64,000 nt of DNA from Strobilurus pachycystidiatus (Eukaryota; Basidiomycota; Agaricomycetes; Agaricales; Physalacriaceae). Positions 51,536 to 61,222 of this stretch are shown piece by piece. The stretch is taken from contig JAHLMK010000006.1 of the NCBI GenBank assembly GCA_019915135.1, forward strand, positions 310,001 through 374,000, in the 5' to 3' direction. How positions within the stretch are numbered: position 1 is the first letter of the stretch; each line of letters begins with the position of its first letter. Under the pieces are notes generated by a model, which was not told where the DNA came from, searched no databases, and saw nothing but the letters and a program-made list of their open reading frames with translations. The translations under genes were made by a program, and so were the position numbers.

Positions 51536-54500
51536 ATGACCTCACGCACTCCGTCCCGCCAGCGGACTCGCACTGCCACCTCTCCTGCCGGCCCACGTCG
51601 CGATCCTTCAGCTGACGCCCGGCCTCCAACGTGTGCGCCGTCTACCGACGCTGCCAGTCGGCCCCCGCCCGTCGTTCCGCTTTCTGGTCCGCCTCCCCAA
51701 GCTCCGAGTGTTGCCCCTGGTAATTTTCCGTTCCATGGTTTCTTTTATTCCCCACATCCTTCCCAATCATTCCCCGCCTCCCAGGGTGCGTCGCTTCCGG
51801 ACTCCGCGTCTGGGCGTCCCCTCCCTTTTGTCCCTGGACAGGGAGGCCCTGTGCCTCATGGCAATAATTCGCACCTTTCCTTTTACCAACTCCCACCTGA
51901 TTTTCAATTCCCTCCTGCCCAATTCAATGTCTCTGCACCCAACATTTCCATTCCCGCTCCCAATATTTCCGTTGCGCCTCCGCAAATCAACGTCGCTCCT
52001 CCCCAGATTACAGTTCCCCAGCCTTACATTAATGTTCCCCAACCAAATTTCGCTTTCCCTCCCTTTCCTCCTTGGCCTCAATGGCCACAGATCCCCGCTC
52101 CTGTTGTTCAAATTGATCCTTCTTATATTCGTCCTGAACCTGTTATTTCTTTTTCTTCTAATTCTGCGGGGCACATTCCGAAGCTTTTGGGTCGCGTGAA
52201 CTGGTCTGCATGGTATCGACCGACGTCGGCTTTACTCTGGCAGTATAACGTTTACGCGCATGTATGTGGAACGCCGGACCAAGCTTTACTCGCATCGGGC
52301 CAACTGGACCCTCAGCGCATTCCTGCTCTGCGCCCTCGCCTTGGGCAGAACCTGACTCCAGCCGAGGTCAGCGCATACACGTCTTGGGCGCGTAAGGATT
52401 CCGTCGCTTGCCAGATCCTTACCGCTGCCCTTTCGCCTGAGATTCATCTCTCGATCCCATCCATCGACGATACGCCTCATCTCACGGCGCGTGTGCTGTT
52501 CGAGTACCTCTCTACCAACTACGGTATCTCGGATGCTTCCTCTGGGTACCAGCTCCGCGAGTCTATGCGAACCTACATGTGCCACTATGGCCGCGACCAG
52601 ACGATTCGCTACGTCGAGAAATGGAAGGCCTGCGTCTCTGCTCTCATCGCGTCTGGGTACCAGTTCACCTGGATTGACATTCTGTTGAACTTCACCAAGA
52701 ATCTCAACGCCAATCACGTCTTCGACATCGTTCGCGACGATGTTGAGAACATCTGCAACTTCACTCCTGTCGAAGCGACCCAGCAGTACTTCATGTCTGT
52801 CTGTCAACGCACTGTTACTACCGCAAACCGCATTCCTGCCGCCCAGTCCCTCAGCTCTAACTCGAACACTCGCTCACAGAACCGTCCTCCTCGCACCGCC
52901 GATTCCGCTGCCAACGGAACTCAGCCCGCTGCTCCGCCCGCGCCCTCGCCAGCGCCTGCCGAGCATCGGCCTTGTGATCGCGACCGCGACCGCGACCGCC
53001 CTCGTCATGGGGGTGCTCGTGCTTTTGTTGCTGAAGAGCTTGATGAGGGGTTGGAGAGCATTGATGAAGAACCGGACGATTATCCCGATTTAGATGAACC
53101 CATCGCGTCCTTGGCCCATAATGATGACTTGATTTTTGCCTATGAGTCGTTTGCCTCAATTGTCCGCCCCATCGAGGAACCCGGTACTGCATTCATCGAC
53201 ATGAAGGACGATCCGGACGTCAAGGCTGTCGCCTCGCGCTGCGCTTGCCTCTCTGATTCGGGATGCACTATTCACATCTTCAACGACCGCAACGCTTTCT
53301 GGACGTATGAAGACGACGATTCGGTCAAGATCCGCACTGCCAACTGCGGGACCCTCAATACTCTAGGTCGGAGCGAAGTTCGCTTGCGCATTCGCACTAC
53401 TACCGGCCAACACGTCGTCCTCATTCTTCACGACTGCGTTTACGCTCCTGACGCGCCAATCAATCTTCTCTCTGTCGGCGCTCTCACGGAACGCGGGATG
53501 TTCGTACTCTTTGGCCACAAGTTTACGCGTTTCTTCTTTCCGCGTACCCATGCAACGTTGAGTGGTGTCGCTTTCGCAGCACGCGTTGTGCGACGTCTTA
53601 CCTTCCTTCATGCCGCCGTCGTTTCACCAGCCGAGTCCGACGGTGCCTTCGCGGCCATGCCCTTGCCATTCCCTAAACTCAAAAACGACTGGTACACTTG
53701 GCATTGTCGCCTCTTACATCCTGGGCGCGATATTACAACTCTTACGCTCAAGGGAGGATACGCCACTGGCGTCAAATGGGATGGAAAGGTCTTGGACAGT
53801 ATCTGTTCCTCGTGCCTTATCGGCAAGTTCGCTGCGTTCCCATACGATAACCACGGTCATCGCGCAGAGAATCCATGCGACCTCATTCACATGGACACTT
53901 GTGGTCCCTTTCCGGTGCTGTCTCCTCGCAAAGAGCAGTACTTCTTGGCTATCCTTGATGACGCCATGAACTGGGCCGAGGCTCCCTGTCTAAAGCTCAA
54001 AAGCGACGCTTTCCAAGCCTACCTTGACTTTGAAGCTAGGATTGAACTCGAGATGTCGCGACGAATCAAGGCAGTTCGGACGGATTGTGCACCCGAGCTC
54101 ATCAAGGGCGACCTTGGAAACCACCTTCGTTCTCGTGGTATCATCCATCAGACCTCAGTCCCCTACGCTCATCAACAGAACGGCAAAGTCGAACGTTTTA
54201 TCCGCACTATCCAAGATCGCGCAATGACTATGATGGCGCACGCCGGTCTACCCGCTAGTTTCTGGGCCGATGCGGTTACTGCTGCCGTATACATGTTTGT
54301 TCGCCTCCCTTCATCCACTCTTCCCAAAGACAAGACCGCCTACAAACTTCGCAAAGGCAAGAAACCCGACTTATCGAACGTTCGAGTATGGGGGTGTCGC
54401 GTCTATGTTCACCTCAAATCCGAATATCGGCGCAAAGGCGGTCCCAAGGGTTTCGAAGGAATTTTTGTCGGCTACCCGCCTGACTCTATTGGTTGGATTG

Positions 54501-56614
54501 TTCGCGACCTGAAAGGCGCTTACTGGACTGTGAACCACGTTATTTTTGACGAGTCGACGCCTGGCAAGCTAAGCTCAAAGTCATCATTTCTAGACGTTCC
54601 CTTCCAAACCCAGACCGACGACGACCTTCCCATCGCATTACGCAAACCCAAGCGGAACCTCGCGAACGACTTGACACCTGCTGGTCTAATTGCGTTAGAG
54701 GCTGGCTACCTCGCGACGCTTGACCTGATACAGGAAACACGTATGAAGCAGAATGCTCTACCCGTTCCGTCTCCCGAGGTTCTCGCGGACTACACGTCCC
54801 TGTTCTGCATGGACGAGATCCTTCTGCTCGATTCTGATGCAACGCTGCTCAGTTCCTACGAAGACGAATACTTGACTCCCTATCCATCCGCTTTCATCGC
54901 CCACCACGATCCTCGACGCTCTCGAACCTGGGATCTTAGCAAACCACCTTGCTCCTATCACGAGGCTATGGCACGCCCTGATAGCGCTAGCTGGCACGCT
55001 GCGATGAAAGAAGAAATCGAATCGATGTTCAAAAACGACGTCTTCGAACGGACTTCGCTCCCTGCAGACCGCAAAGCGATCGGGATGAAGTGGGTATTCA
55101 CCTTCAAGTTCGACCCTATAACGAACGCAGTCATTCGACATAAAGCTCGCCTCGTCGCTTTCGGGCACCATCAACGCGACGAAGATTGGAAGGACTCGTA
55201 CGCACCGGTCGCGAAAATCGTTAGTTCGCGTACGCTACTCGCATACGCGGCACAAGAGGATCTGGAGATTTACACGTTTGACGTTAAGACTGCATTCTTG
55301 AACGCTTCATTGAAGGACATCATATTCATGAAGCAAATCCCAGGTTTCCCCGAGGACGACTCGTCTACCGTCTTGCGCGCTAAGAAGGCGATATACGGAC
55401 TCAAGCAAGCTGGCCACGAATGGTTTCACGAATTTGCGTCTACTCTTCGCGATATCGGTCTTCATCCCTCACCTGTCGATAACGCCTTATTTCACGGCTC
55501 TTGGGTCGTTCCGCCTGCCTCTTCGATATCTATACCTTTGGGGCACGAACGTGTCTTCTTAACGATTCCGATTCACGTCGACGATGGTCTTGTCATCACA
55601 AACTCGCCCGCTCTTTACGCTTGGTTTCTGGACTGCATTAGATTAAAGTACGACATCAAGGACCTTGGACCCATTAAAAAGTATCTCGGAATTTCTATTA
55701 CTCGTAATCGTAGTGAACGTAAACTATACCTCTCCCAAGAACACTTTATTTTAGACTTACTTACTTCTTACGATATGCTCGCTTGTACAACGTCTCCCAC
55801 ACCTCTTCGCCAACGCCTCCATCTCCTTCCTCCTCCTCCGCCCAACGCTTTACCCGATTGCGCCGACACCGACATCACTGCCCGCTACCAGGCCCTCGTC
55901 GGATCCTTACTGTGGCTCGCCCTTACTACCCGTCCCGACCTCGCATACTCTGCCATGGCCCTTGGCCAGTTCAACTCCAAACCGACTCGCGCTCATCTGC
56001 TCGCTGCAAAACACGTTCTTCGTTACCTCGCTGGCACCAAAGATTACGTTCTTGAATACGGCGGTCCTTTCATAAAGGAACGTGTCGGTCCTGACGCTAT
56101 CCCGCGTGGTAACGCTGCATTCACGGATGCGGACTGGGCGACAGATGAATCGGATCGAAAGAGTATCTCGGGCTATGCGATCTTCCTGTATAACGGGTTG
56201 GTCTCCTGGTCTGCGGTTAAGCAGAAGACCACGGCGCTATCCTCCACGGAATCGGAGTACATGGGCATGACCCATGTGATGAAGGAGATGATCTGGGTCA
56301 AGCTCTTCACCACGGTGTATGAACTTCCCCTTCCGAAGCCATTCCCTTTACTCGGCGATAATCAAGGCTCCCTCGACGTATCCTCGAAACCCTCGAACTC
56401 CGCCCGCATGAAACACATAGATATTCGCTACCACTTCATTCGCGAACATCTAGCAACCGGCGCCTTTCGCACTTCCTGGGTCTCGACCGAGGACATGACG
56501 GCCGACATCTTCACGAAGCTCATTGAATCCGCGCCGCTTCATAGGAAGCACTGCATTTATTTGGGTTTAGTCTCGAGATCTTCCTCCGCGGAAGATGGGG
56601 GTGTGTTGGCATGA
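51536..56614 (+). CDS. Copia Gag-Pol polyprotein
   Basis: 1,692 aa in one frame. Gag (about 1-480) is Pro-rich then helical (LLWQYNVYAHVCGTPDQALL). No CCHC knuckle is seen; an RD repeat (DRDRDRDRPRHGG) sits where it would be expected. Protease has CLSDSGCTIHIF (about 570). The integrase zinc region has WHCRLLHPG...CSSCLIGK; its core D lies in IHMDTCGPF, followed by RTDCAPEL and NGKVERFIRT. RT has MKWVFTFKFD, FDVKTAFLNA and a VDD catalytic box (IHVDDGLVIT, about 1346). RNase H has FTDADWATD and STESEY. The stop TGA (56612-56614) lies within the 3' LTR. It appears intact and potentially active. Confidence 0.95.
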   Translation: MTSRTPSRQRTRTATSPAGPRRDPSADARPPTCAPSTDAASRPPPVVPLSGPPPQAPSVAPGNFPFHGFFYSPHPSQSFPASQGASLPDSASGRPLPFVPGQGGPVPHGNNSHLSFYQLPPDFQFPPAQFNVSAPNISIPAPNISVAPPQINVAPPQITVPQPYINVPQPNFAFPPFPPWPQWPQIPAPVVQIDPSYIRPEPVISFSSNSAGHIPKLLGRVNWSAWYRPTSALLWQYNVYAHVCGTPDQALLASGQLDPQRIPALRPRLGQNLTPAEVSAYTSWARKDSVACQILTAALSPEIHLSIPSIDDTPHLTARVLFEYLSTNYGISDASSGYQLRESMRTYMCHYGRDQTIRYVEKWKACVSALIASGYQFTWIDILLNFTKNLNANHVFDIVRDDVENICNFTPVEATQQYFMSVCQRTVTTANRIPAAQSLSSNSNTRSQNRPPRTADSAANGTQPAAPPAPSPAPAEHRPCDRDRDRDRPRHGGARAFVAEELDEGLESIDEEPDDYPDLDEPIASLAHNDDLIFAYESFASIVRPIEEPGTAFIDMKDDPDVKAVASRCACLSDSGCTIHIFNDRNAFWTYEDDDSVKIRTANCGTLNTLGRSEVRLRIRTTTGQHVVLILHDCVYAPDAPINLLSVGALTERGMFVLFGHKFTRFFFPRTHATLSGVAFAARVVRRLTFLHAAVVSPAESDGAFAAMPLPFPKLKNDWYTWHCRLLHPGRDITTLTLKGGYATGVKWDGKVLDSICSSCLIGKFAAFPYDNHGHRAENPCDLIHMDTCGPFPVLSPRKEQYFLAILDDAMNWAEAPCLKLKSDAFQAYLDFEARIELEMSRRIKAVRTDCAPELIKGDLGNHLRSRGIIHQTSVPYAHQQNGKVERFIRTIQDRAMTMMAHAGLPASFWADAVTAAVYMFVRLPSSTLPKDKTAYKLRKGKKPDLSNVRVWGCRVYVHLKSEYRRKGGPKGFEGIFVGYPPDSIGWIVRDLKGAYWTVNHVIFDESTPGKLSSKSSFLDVPFQTQTDDDLPIALRKPKRNLANDLTPAGLIALEAGYLATLDLIQETRMKQNALPVPSPEVLADYTSLFCMDEILLLDSDATLLSSYEDEYLTPYPSAFIAHHDPRRSRTWDLSKPPCSYHEAMARPDSASWHAAMKEEIESMFKNDVFERTSLPADRKAIGMKWVFTFKFDPITNAVIRHKARLVAFGHHQRDEDWKDSYAPVAKIVSSRTLLAYAAQEDLEIYTFDVKTAFLNASLKDIIFMKQIPGFPEDDSSTVLRAKKAIYGLKQAGHEWFHEFASTLRDIGLHPSPVDNALFHGSWVVPPASSISIPLGHERVFLTIPIHVDDGLVITNSPALYAWFLDCIRLKYDIKDLGPIKKYLGISITRNRSERKLYLSQEHFILDLLTSYDMLACTTSPTPLRQRLHLLPPPPPNALPDCADTDITARYQALVGSLLWLALTTRPDLAYSAMALGQFNSKPTRAHLLAAKHVLRYLAGTKDYVLEYGGPFIKERVGPDAIPRGNAAFTDADWATDESDRKSISGYAIFLYNGLVSWSAVKQKTTALSSTESEYMGMTHVMKEMIWVKLFTTVYELPLPKPFPLLGDNQGSLDVSSKPSNSARMKHIDIRYHFIREHLATGAFRTSWVSTEDMTADIFTKLIESAPLHRKHCIYLGLVSRSSSAEDGGVLA

Positions 56615-56921
56615 TAGGTTATCTCCCACTCTATTAGATCTCGGTTAGCTAGCGCCTGGACGTGATTCGATCACGTGTACGTATATGCGGCCGCATATGG
56701 CCATGTCCTCCTCAGCTGTCTACCATCATCCAGACTGTCTGAGGAGGTACGTTCGCTCTCTATTTCATCTTACTACATAGTACTCACTAGATACCGTAGC
56801 TTACCCGACTCGTCGTGTCCCTGCAGGTATATATGAGCTGTCTACCATCATCCAGACTGTCTGAGGAGCTTACCCGACTCGTCGTGTCCCTGCAGGTTAC
56901 GCCCAGACCACCTGGTCTATA
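56604..56921 (+). repeat. 3' LTR of the Copia element
   Basis: 318 bp, matching the 5' LTR apart from a 6-bp indel. It starts inside the polyprotein frame, whose stop codon it supplies. Confidence 0.92.
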
Positions 56922-58436
56922 GGACTGGTAGGACCGGTCCATGTTGGACTGGTCATGTGACCGGTCCAGTCCGGTCCAGTCCACCGGTCTTACCGGTCTA
57001 CATGGACTGGACTTTGAAACCCTAACTACTTTATACCACCACTCGAGGTCAATCCTAATCAACACAAGATTTTTTGACCGCGCCCGAAGCACTGATTCGC
57101 TTATCCCATCTACCAGCTCGTTGAATGAATTCGCCTCTGCATTCCCCCATTTGAAAACTTGGATGGACAACTCCTCCAGTGAAGGCACCAATTCTAGCAG
57201 CACAAGGTACTCTTCCACGGTGGCGAGGGGCGGAGTGAGGCACAAATTCAACCGCTTCAACCGGGGAGATCGGGAATTGCGCAAAAAATCATATAAGGGT
57301 CCCATATCTCTGTCGCCGATTCCAAGGTTCAGTTCCTCCAGGAGGGGGTGACGGGTGTGTCTCCAGAGCGCCCATTTAACATGATAGACAGTGAGATACC
57401 GTAGAAACGATGTGAGGAGCTCGGAGGGTATCTCGACACGGACAACGTGGTTGTGCAGCTCGTCCATGCTGGGTATGGTTGTGGTAGTGAAGGAATGAAG
57501 GGAAGGACAATTGGAGATACATAGGATGGTGTCTCGCATAGAGGTTTCTTCCCGCTCCCTTGTGATGCTGACCTCGGTCAGTTGAGTGAGAGGGAGGCGG
57601 TAGTGAGCTAGGTCGACGTCTCTCAACTCAACTGTGCGCAAGGAAGGGGCGCTTAGGAATGCGGTGATGGGAGCCGCGGGTGCGGGTTCATCGGGGGAAC
57701 TTGCGACGCTGAGGTGTTGAAGAAGAGGGAGTTTGCCTGACATGGCTGATATAATCTCGGAAAAGTTGTATGCGTGAAAGAGGGTAACATGTTTCCAACG
57801 TTCTGAGTGCAGCATCAGAAGGCTTAAGAGTTCTGTTTTCATTTCATCCATATCTCCCAAAAAGACAATGATAGAAAGGGGGTGACCCTTAGTCAAGGCA
57901 ATTCGAGCAGTGATGGTGTCCTTCCAGTGAGATGGGTACCGCCACTCGTGGAAGTTGATGGTGGACCACAAAGGCGGGTGAGCGAATGCGATGTTACGCC
58001 AAAGGCGACAGACATGGGTCAGGAGCCATGGCCCATTCGAAGTGTCGAGTACACCGAGTCTGGCATCGAAGGTGCAGTACCATTCGAAGATCTCCGTCAT
58101 GCACTCGGCAGGGAACCGGCGGAACGAGGAGAGCACGGAGCGTGAGCGCGAAACCATCGTCTCCAACCGCCGCTGTTCTGTTTCGAGTTCATCGCGGGCT
58201 GCAAGAAGTTCTGCGATAGCAGCGTTGAGTTGGGCCAGCTGCTTTCCAACCGCAGAGAGGTCGGCCAGTGCATTTGGAATGATCTCTTCGTGAACACGTT
58301 CCGCATCCACATCCGAGACCGGGTCATTTGAGGCTGCGAGGGTCGTGTAGAGGTCGGAGGTACGGCGTGAGGGTGGATGGAGCAAGCGATTCGGAGCACC
58401 GCACAAGTGGCATGAGAGAGAGGCGGATGTCGCCAT
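56787..58436 (-). CDS. F-box protein gene whose 3' end is replaced by transposon sequence
   Basis: The ATG at 58436 begins a CxxC motif (SCHLCGAPN), then a coiled coil (KQLAQLNAAIAELLAARDEL), the F-box-like core (FRRFPAECMTEIFEWYC), LTHVCRLWRNIAFAHPPLWS and a Leu-rich region. Host sequence ends at 57025; the ancestral last codons are at 15046-15096. The present frame runs on through the hAT terminus and the Copia LTR, adding about 80 unrelated residues with repeats of CRDTTSRVS, to a stop at 56787. Most of the protein survives, so a product with an altered tail is possible. Its tandem paralogue at 59235-60728 is intact. Confidence 0.82.
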   Translation of the reverse strand: MATSASLSCHLCGAPNRLLHPPSRRTSDLYTTLAASNDPVSDVDAERVHEEIIPNALADLSAVGKQLAQLNAAIAELLAARDELETEQRRLETMVSRSRSVLSSFRRFPAECMTEIFEWYCTFDARLGVLDTSNGPWLLTHVCRLWRNIAFAHPPLWSTINFHEWRYPSHWKDTITARIALTKGHPLSIIVFLGDMDEMKTELLSLLMLHSERWKHVTLFHAYNFSEIISAMSGKLPLLQHLSVASSPDEPAPAAPITAFLSAPSLRTVELRDVDLAHYRLPLTQLTEVSITREREETSMRDTILCISNCPSLHSFTTTTIPSMDELHNHVVRVEIPSELLTSFLRYLTVYHVKWALWRHTRHPLLEELNLGIGDRDMGPLYDFLRNSRSPRLKRLNLCLTPPLATVEEYLVLLELVPSLEELSIQVFKWGNAEANSFNELVDGISESVLRARSKNLVLIRIDLEWWYKVVRVSKSSPCRPVRPVDWTGLDRSHDQSNMDRSYQSYRPGGLGVTCRDTTSRVSSSDSLDDGRQLIYTCRDTTSRVSYGI

Positions 58437-58877
58437 CTACTATGTACCGGCTTAGTCTACTTAGAGATACGTATTTTGGCGCTCACCTCAGGGGGATAGA
58501 GAGATATAAATCTAAGAGATCAGAGAAGCTTTCAAGACAACGATTGCGGGCCTTCAATCAGCTTGAATAACGTCTTGACATATGAACGTGGAATACTAGT
58601 ACCAGAGACGCACCCTTGGATGACAGCTTCGCTTCGCTGTAAGAAAGGAGAGGATTCACAAGATTGAAGTGCGCTTCAAGGCTGCGACTTGGGTCAAGTC
58701 GACACAGATGCGCTGGCGAGTAGAAGCTTGTAAGACTCCGTCTGTGGTCGTGGTCACTGGAAAGTTGGTAATTGGGCCTTCGATCAAGATGTCCCCAAAA
58801 AGGCAATGCGCATCTCGACCTGGGCGCCATCCGCCGGCGGGCGCGATGTTTACTCCTTTATGTAGTCCGTTTTGATA
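58437..58877. other. Spacer between two tandem F-box genes
   Basis: Promoter side of the left gene. No feature was recognised apart from the small TIR element that follows. Confidence 0.4.
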
Positions 58878-59015
58878 GGGCCAGGAGAATTTTGGGCAAC
58901 CACTCGCGCACTGGTTGCGCTAGCGCCGAGTGACTATAGTTGCGCTTGTTGCGCGAGTGCTGATGAGACGGGTGCGCGAGTGGGTGCGCAAGGGGTGCGC
59001 GAAATTTTGAGTGCC
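58878..59015. mobile_element. Short 138-bp TIR element with 10-bp duplication
   Basis: It starts GGGCCAGGAGAATTTT; the end read inverted is GGGCACTCAAAATTT. It is flanked by CGTTTTGATA (58868-58877, 59016-59025). It is full of TGCGCGAGTG/CACTCGCGCA repeats. A 9-11 bp duplication suggests a Mutator-like MITE. Confidence 0.65.
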
Positions 59016-59234
59016 CGTTTTGATATGACATACTTGACTAGAGACGAATCTTTCCAAAGTTGACGCAATTTCCTGGATGTAAAGCAGCGGGTAGCTCAGA
59101 CTACTGTATGGCGTATGCATTAATGGCTGCCAAACTCGATAGTCCGAGCACGGGTTAAATTTACCGAATCAAACTACGATGCCAAGCACACGGGAAAAGG
59201 ACTGTCCGTCGTAAGAGCTTTTTTGTACTGTACC

Positions 59235-60728
59235 TTAGGTAACGAGCACTTCCGGAGATGGATCGTCCGGTTCTATAACTACTTTATGCCGCCACTGTGA
59301 ACGGTCGCTGTCACCGAAGACAATGCTAACCAGCCGAAGATTCTTCGACCTCGCGCGAAGCACTGATTCGCTCATCCCACCCACCAGCTTGATGAAATCT
59401 GTCTCCTCTGCGTCTTCCAGTGGCCGGTCAAAAAATTCGTGGATGGACAACTCCTCAAGCGAAGGCACCAAGTCCAGCAGGACGAGATACTCTTCCACAG
59501 TAGCGATGGGCGTATCAGAATACATCCTCAGGTGCATCTGCTTCAACCCAGACGATTGAGAATTGCACAGAAAATCATAGAGCGGTCTCATATCTGTGTC
59601 GACCATTCCAGCGTGCAGTTCCTCCAAGAGGGGGTGGCGGATGTGTCTCCACAATGCCCATTTCACGCAATAGACATCGAGATAGCGTAGAGACGATGTG
59701 AGGACCCCGGACGGTATCTTGTCAATGACGTCGTCTTGGTGCGTGAAACTTGCTCCGGCAGTGAAGGAATGAAGGGAAGGACAAGCAGAGATGAATCGGA
59801 TGGTGTCTCGCATCGAGAGTTCTTCCGTCGATGAAAAGACTCCAACCTCGGTCAATTGGGCGAGAGGAAGGCAGACGTTGATTTGGGCGCATTTTTCCAA
59901 TCTGACTACGCGTAGGGAAGGTGCGTTTTGGAATGCGGTGATGGGAGCAGGTTCGGCATTTAATTCATAGTAGAGCTTCATGTTGACGCTGAGGTATTGG
60001 AGGAGGGGGAGTTTTCCTGACACGGGTGATAGAATCTCGAATAAGTTGTGCTCGAGCAGGAGAGTAACGTGCTTCCAACGTTCTGAGTGCGGCATGAGAA
60101 GGCGAAGGCAGCCTTCTATAACCTGCGGGTGGTGGTCCAAAGTCGCATGATCAGGGCAGAAGTCCACGGAGAGGGGGCGACTCTTAGTTAGGGCAATTTG
60201 GGTAGTGAGGGGGTCCTTCCAGTTGTATGGGTACTGCCACCCGTGAAAGTAGATGGTGGACCACAGAGGCGGGTGAGCGAGTGCAATGTTACGCCAAAGG
60301 CGACAAACGTGGGCCAAGAGCCATGGCCCTTCTGCAGTATCGAATATACTTGTGACATCGAAGGCGCAGTACCATTCGAAGATTACGATCATGCACTCGA
60401 CGGGAAGCCGGCGGAACAGGGATAGCACAGAGCGCGAGCGTGAAACCATCGTCTCCAAATGGCGTTGTTCTGATTCGAGCTTCCAACGGGCTATGTGCAT
60501 TTCTCCGATGACAGAGTTGAGCTGGTCAAGCTGCTTTCCAACCGCAGAGAGGTCGGCCAGTGTGTTTGGGATGATCTCTTCGCGAACACGTTCCGCATCC
60601 ACATCTGAAGCCGGGTCATTCGAGGCTGTGAGGGTCGTGTAGAGGTCGGGAGTACGGCGTGAGTGTGGATGGGGCAGGCGATACGGAGCACCACACGAGT
60701 GGCAGGAGAGAGAGGCGGATGTTGTCAT
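59235..60728 (-). CDS. F-box protein, intact tandem paralogue
   Basis: Single exon, 497 aa, from the ATG at 60728 (MTTSASLSCHSCGAPYRLPH). It has a CxxC motif, a coiled coil, an F-box-like core (FRRLPVECMIVIFEWYCAFD), HVCRLWRNIALAHPPLWST and a Leu-rich C-terminal half ending VIEPDDPSPEVLVT. It matches the gene at 57-58 kb throughout, including the 3' end that transposons have displaced there, and so is the reference for the pre-insertion structure. SCF adaptor role inferred from family. Confidence 0.85.
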   Translation of the reverse strand: MTTSASLSCHSCGAPYRLPHPHSRRTPDLYTTLTASNDPASDVDAERVREEIIPNTLADLSAVGKQLDQLNSVIGEMHIARWKLESEQRHLETMVSRSRSVLSLFRRLPVECMIVIFEWYCAFDVTSIFDTAEGPWLLAHVCRLWRNIALAHPPLWSTIYFHGWQYPYNWKDPLTTQIALTKSRPLSVDFCPDHATLDHHPQVIEGCLRLLMPHSERWKHVTLLLEHNLFEILSPVSGKLPLLQYLSVNMKLYYELNAEPAPITAFQNAPSLRVVRLEKCAQINVCLPLAQLTEVGVFSSTEELSMRDTIRFISACPSLHSFTAGASFTHQDDVIDKIPSGVLTSSLRYLDVYCVKWALWRHIRHPLLEELHAGMVDTDMRPLYDFLCNSQSSGLKQMHLRMYSDTPIATVEEYLVLLDLVPSLEELSIHEFFDRPLEDAEETDFIKLVGGMSESVLRARSKNLRLVSIVFGDSDRSQWRHKVVIEPDDPSPEVLVT

Positions 60729-61222
60729 CTATCAACCGGGTTATTAACTTGAGCCTATGGAGAGAGAGAGCTATTTTGGTGCTCACTTTGTAGAACGAAG
60801 AGGCAGAGGTAGGTAGGTAGGTCGGTCGGTACATGACGGCACAAGGGTCTGGAAGCCGTTCAATCGGGCAAGGCTCAAGGCTCCCACCTCAAAGAGTAGC
60901 CTTCTAGAGAGACAGTGCGAGCCTTCAATTAGCCTAAATGGTGTCTCAACATATGAGCCTGGATTTTTGCAGCCTTAGCTAGTACTTACTACAGACGCAC
61001 CTTTGGAGTTGATGAAAGCTTCACTCAGTCTCTTGAGAGTGGAGCGCGGTTTTGAGTGCTACAGCTCGAGCAAAGTCAAGCTTGATCGATTTGTTGCGTG
61101 AATACTGGAGAAGTCCCCCCTCGAATTCCTTGGTCGTGGTCACTGGGAGGAGCAAGGACGGGTGACCCTTGTTTCAAATTTCAACCAGGTCCAGAACCGG
61201 GCAACGACTCTGACCAGCGCCA

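Larger units (their letters stand above)
50962..56921 (+). mobile_element. Ty1/Copia LTR retrotransposon, full length
   Basis: 5.96 kb with LTRs of 324 and 318 bp and a TSD of GGACT (50957-50961, 56922-56926). A single uninterrupted 1,692-codon polyprotein fills the interior. The LTRs differ by one 6-bp indel in a CAT repeat as far as seen by eye, so the insertion is recent. It lies inside the GGACCGGT array of the outer hAT-like element. Confidence 0.95.
15097..57024. mobile_element. hAT-like non-autonomous element, expanded by nested insertions
   Basis: The left terminus is TAGGGTTTAAAAGTCC. The right terminus, read inverted, is TAGGGTTTCAAAGTCC. Both are flanked by the 8-bp duplication ACTACTTT (15089-15096 and 57025-57032). 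An 8-bp TSD and TAGGG ends are hAT features. Without the Ty3 and Copia inserts the element is about 2.03 kb (15097-15358, 49288-50961, 56927-57024). Near each end are many copies of CCGGTCC/GGACCGG, a likely subterminal transposase-binding array. No transposase frame was seen, so it would need help in trans. Confidence 0.85.
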
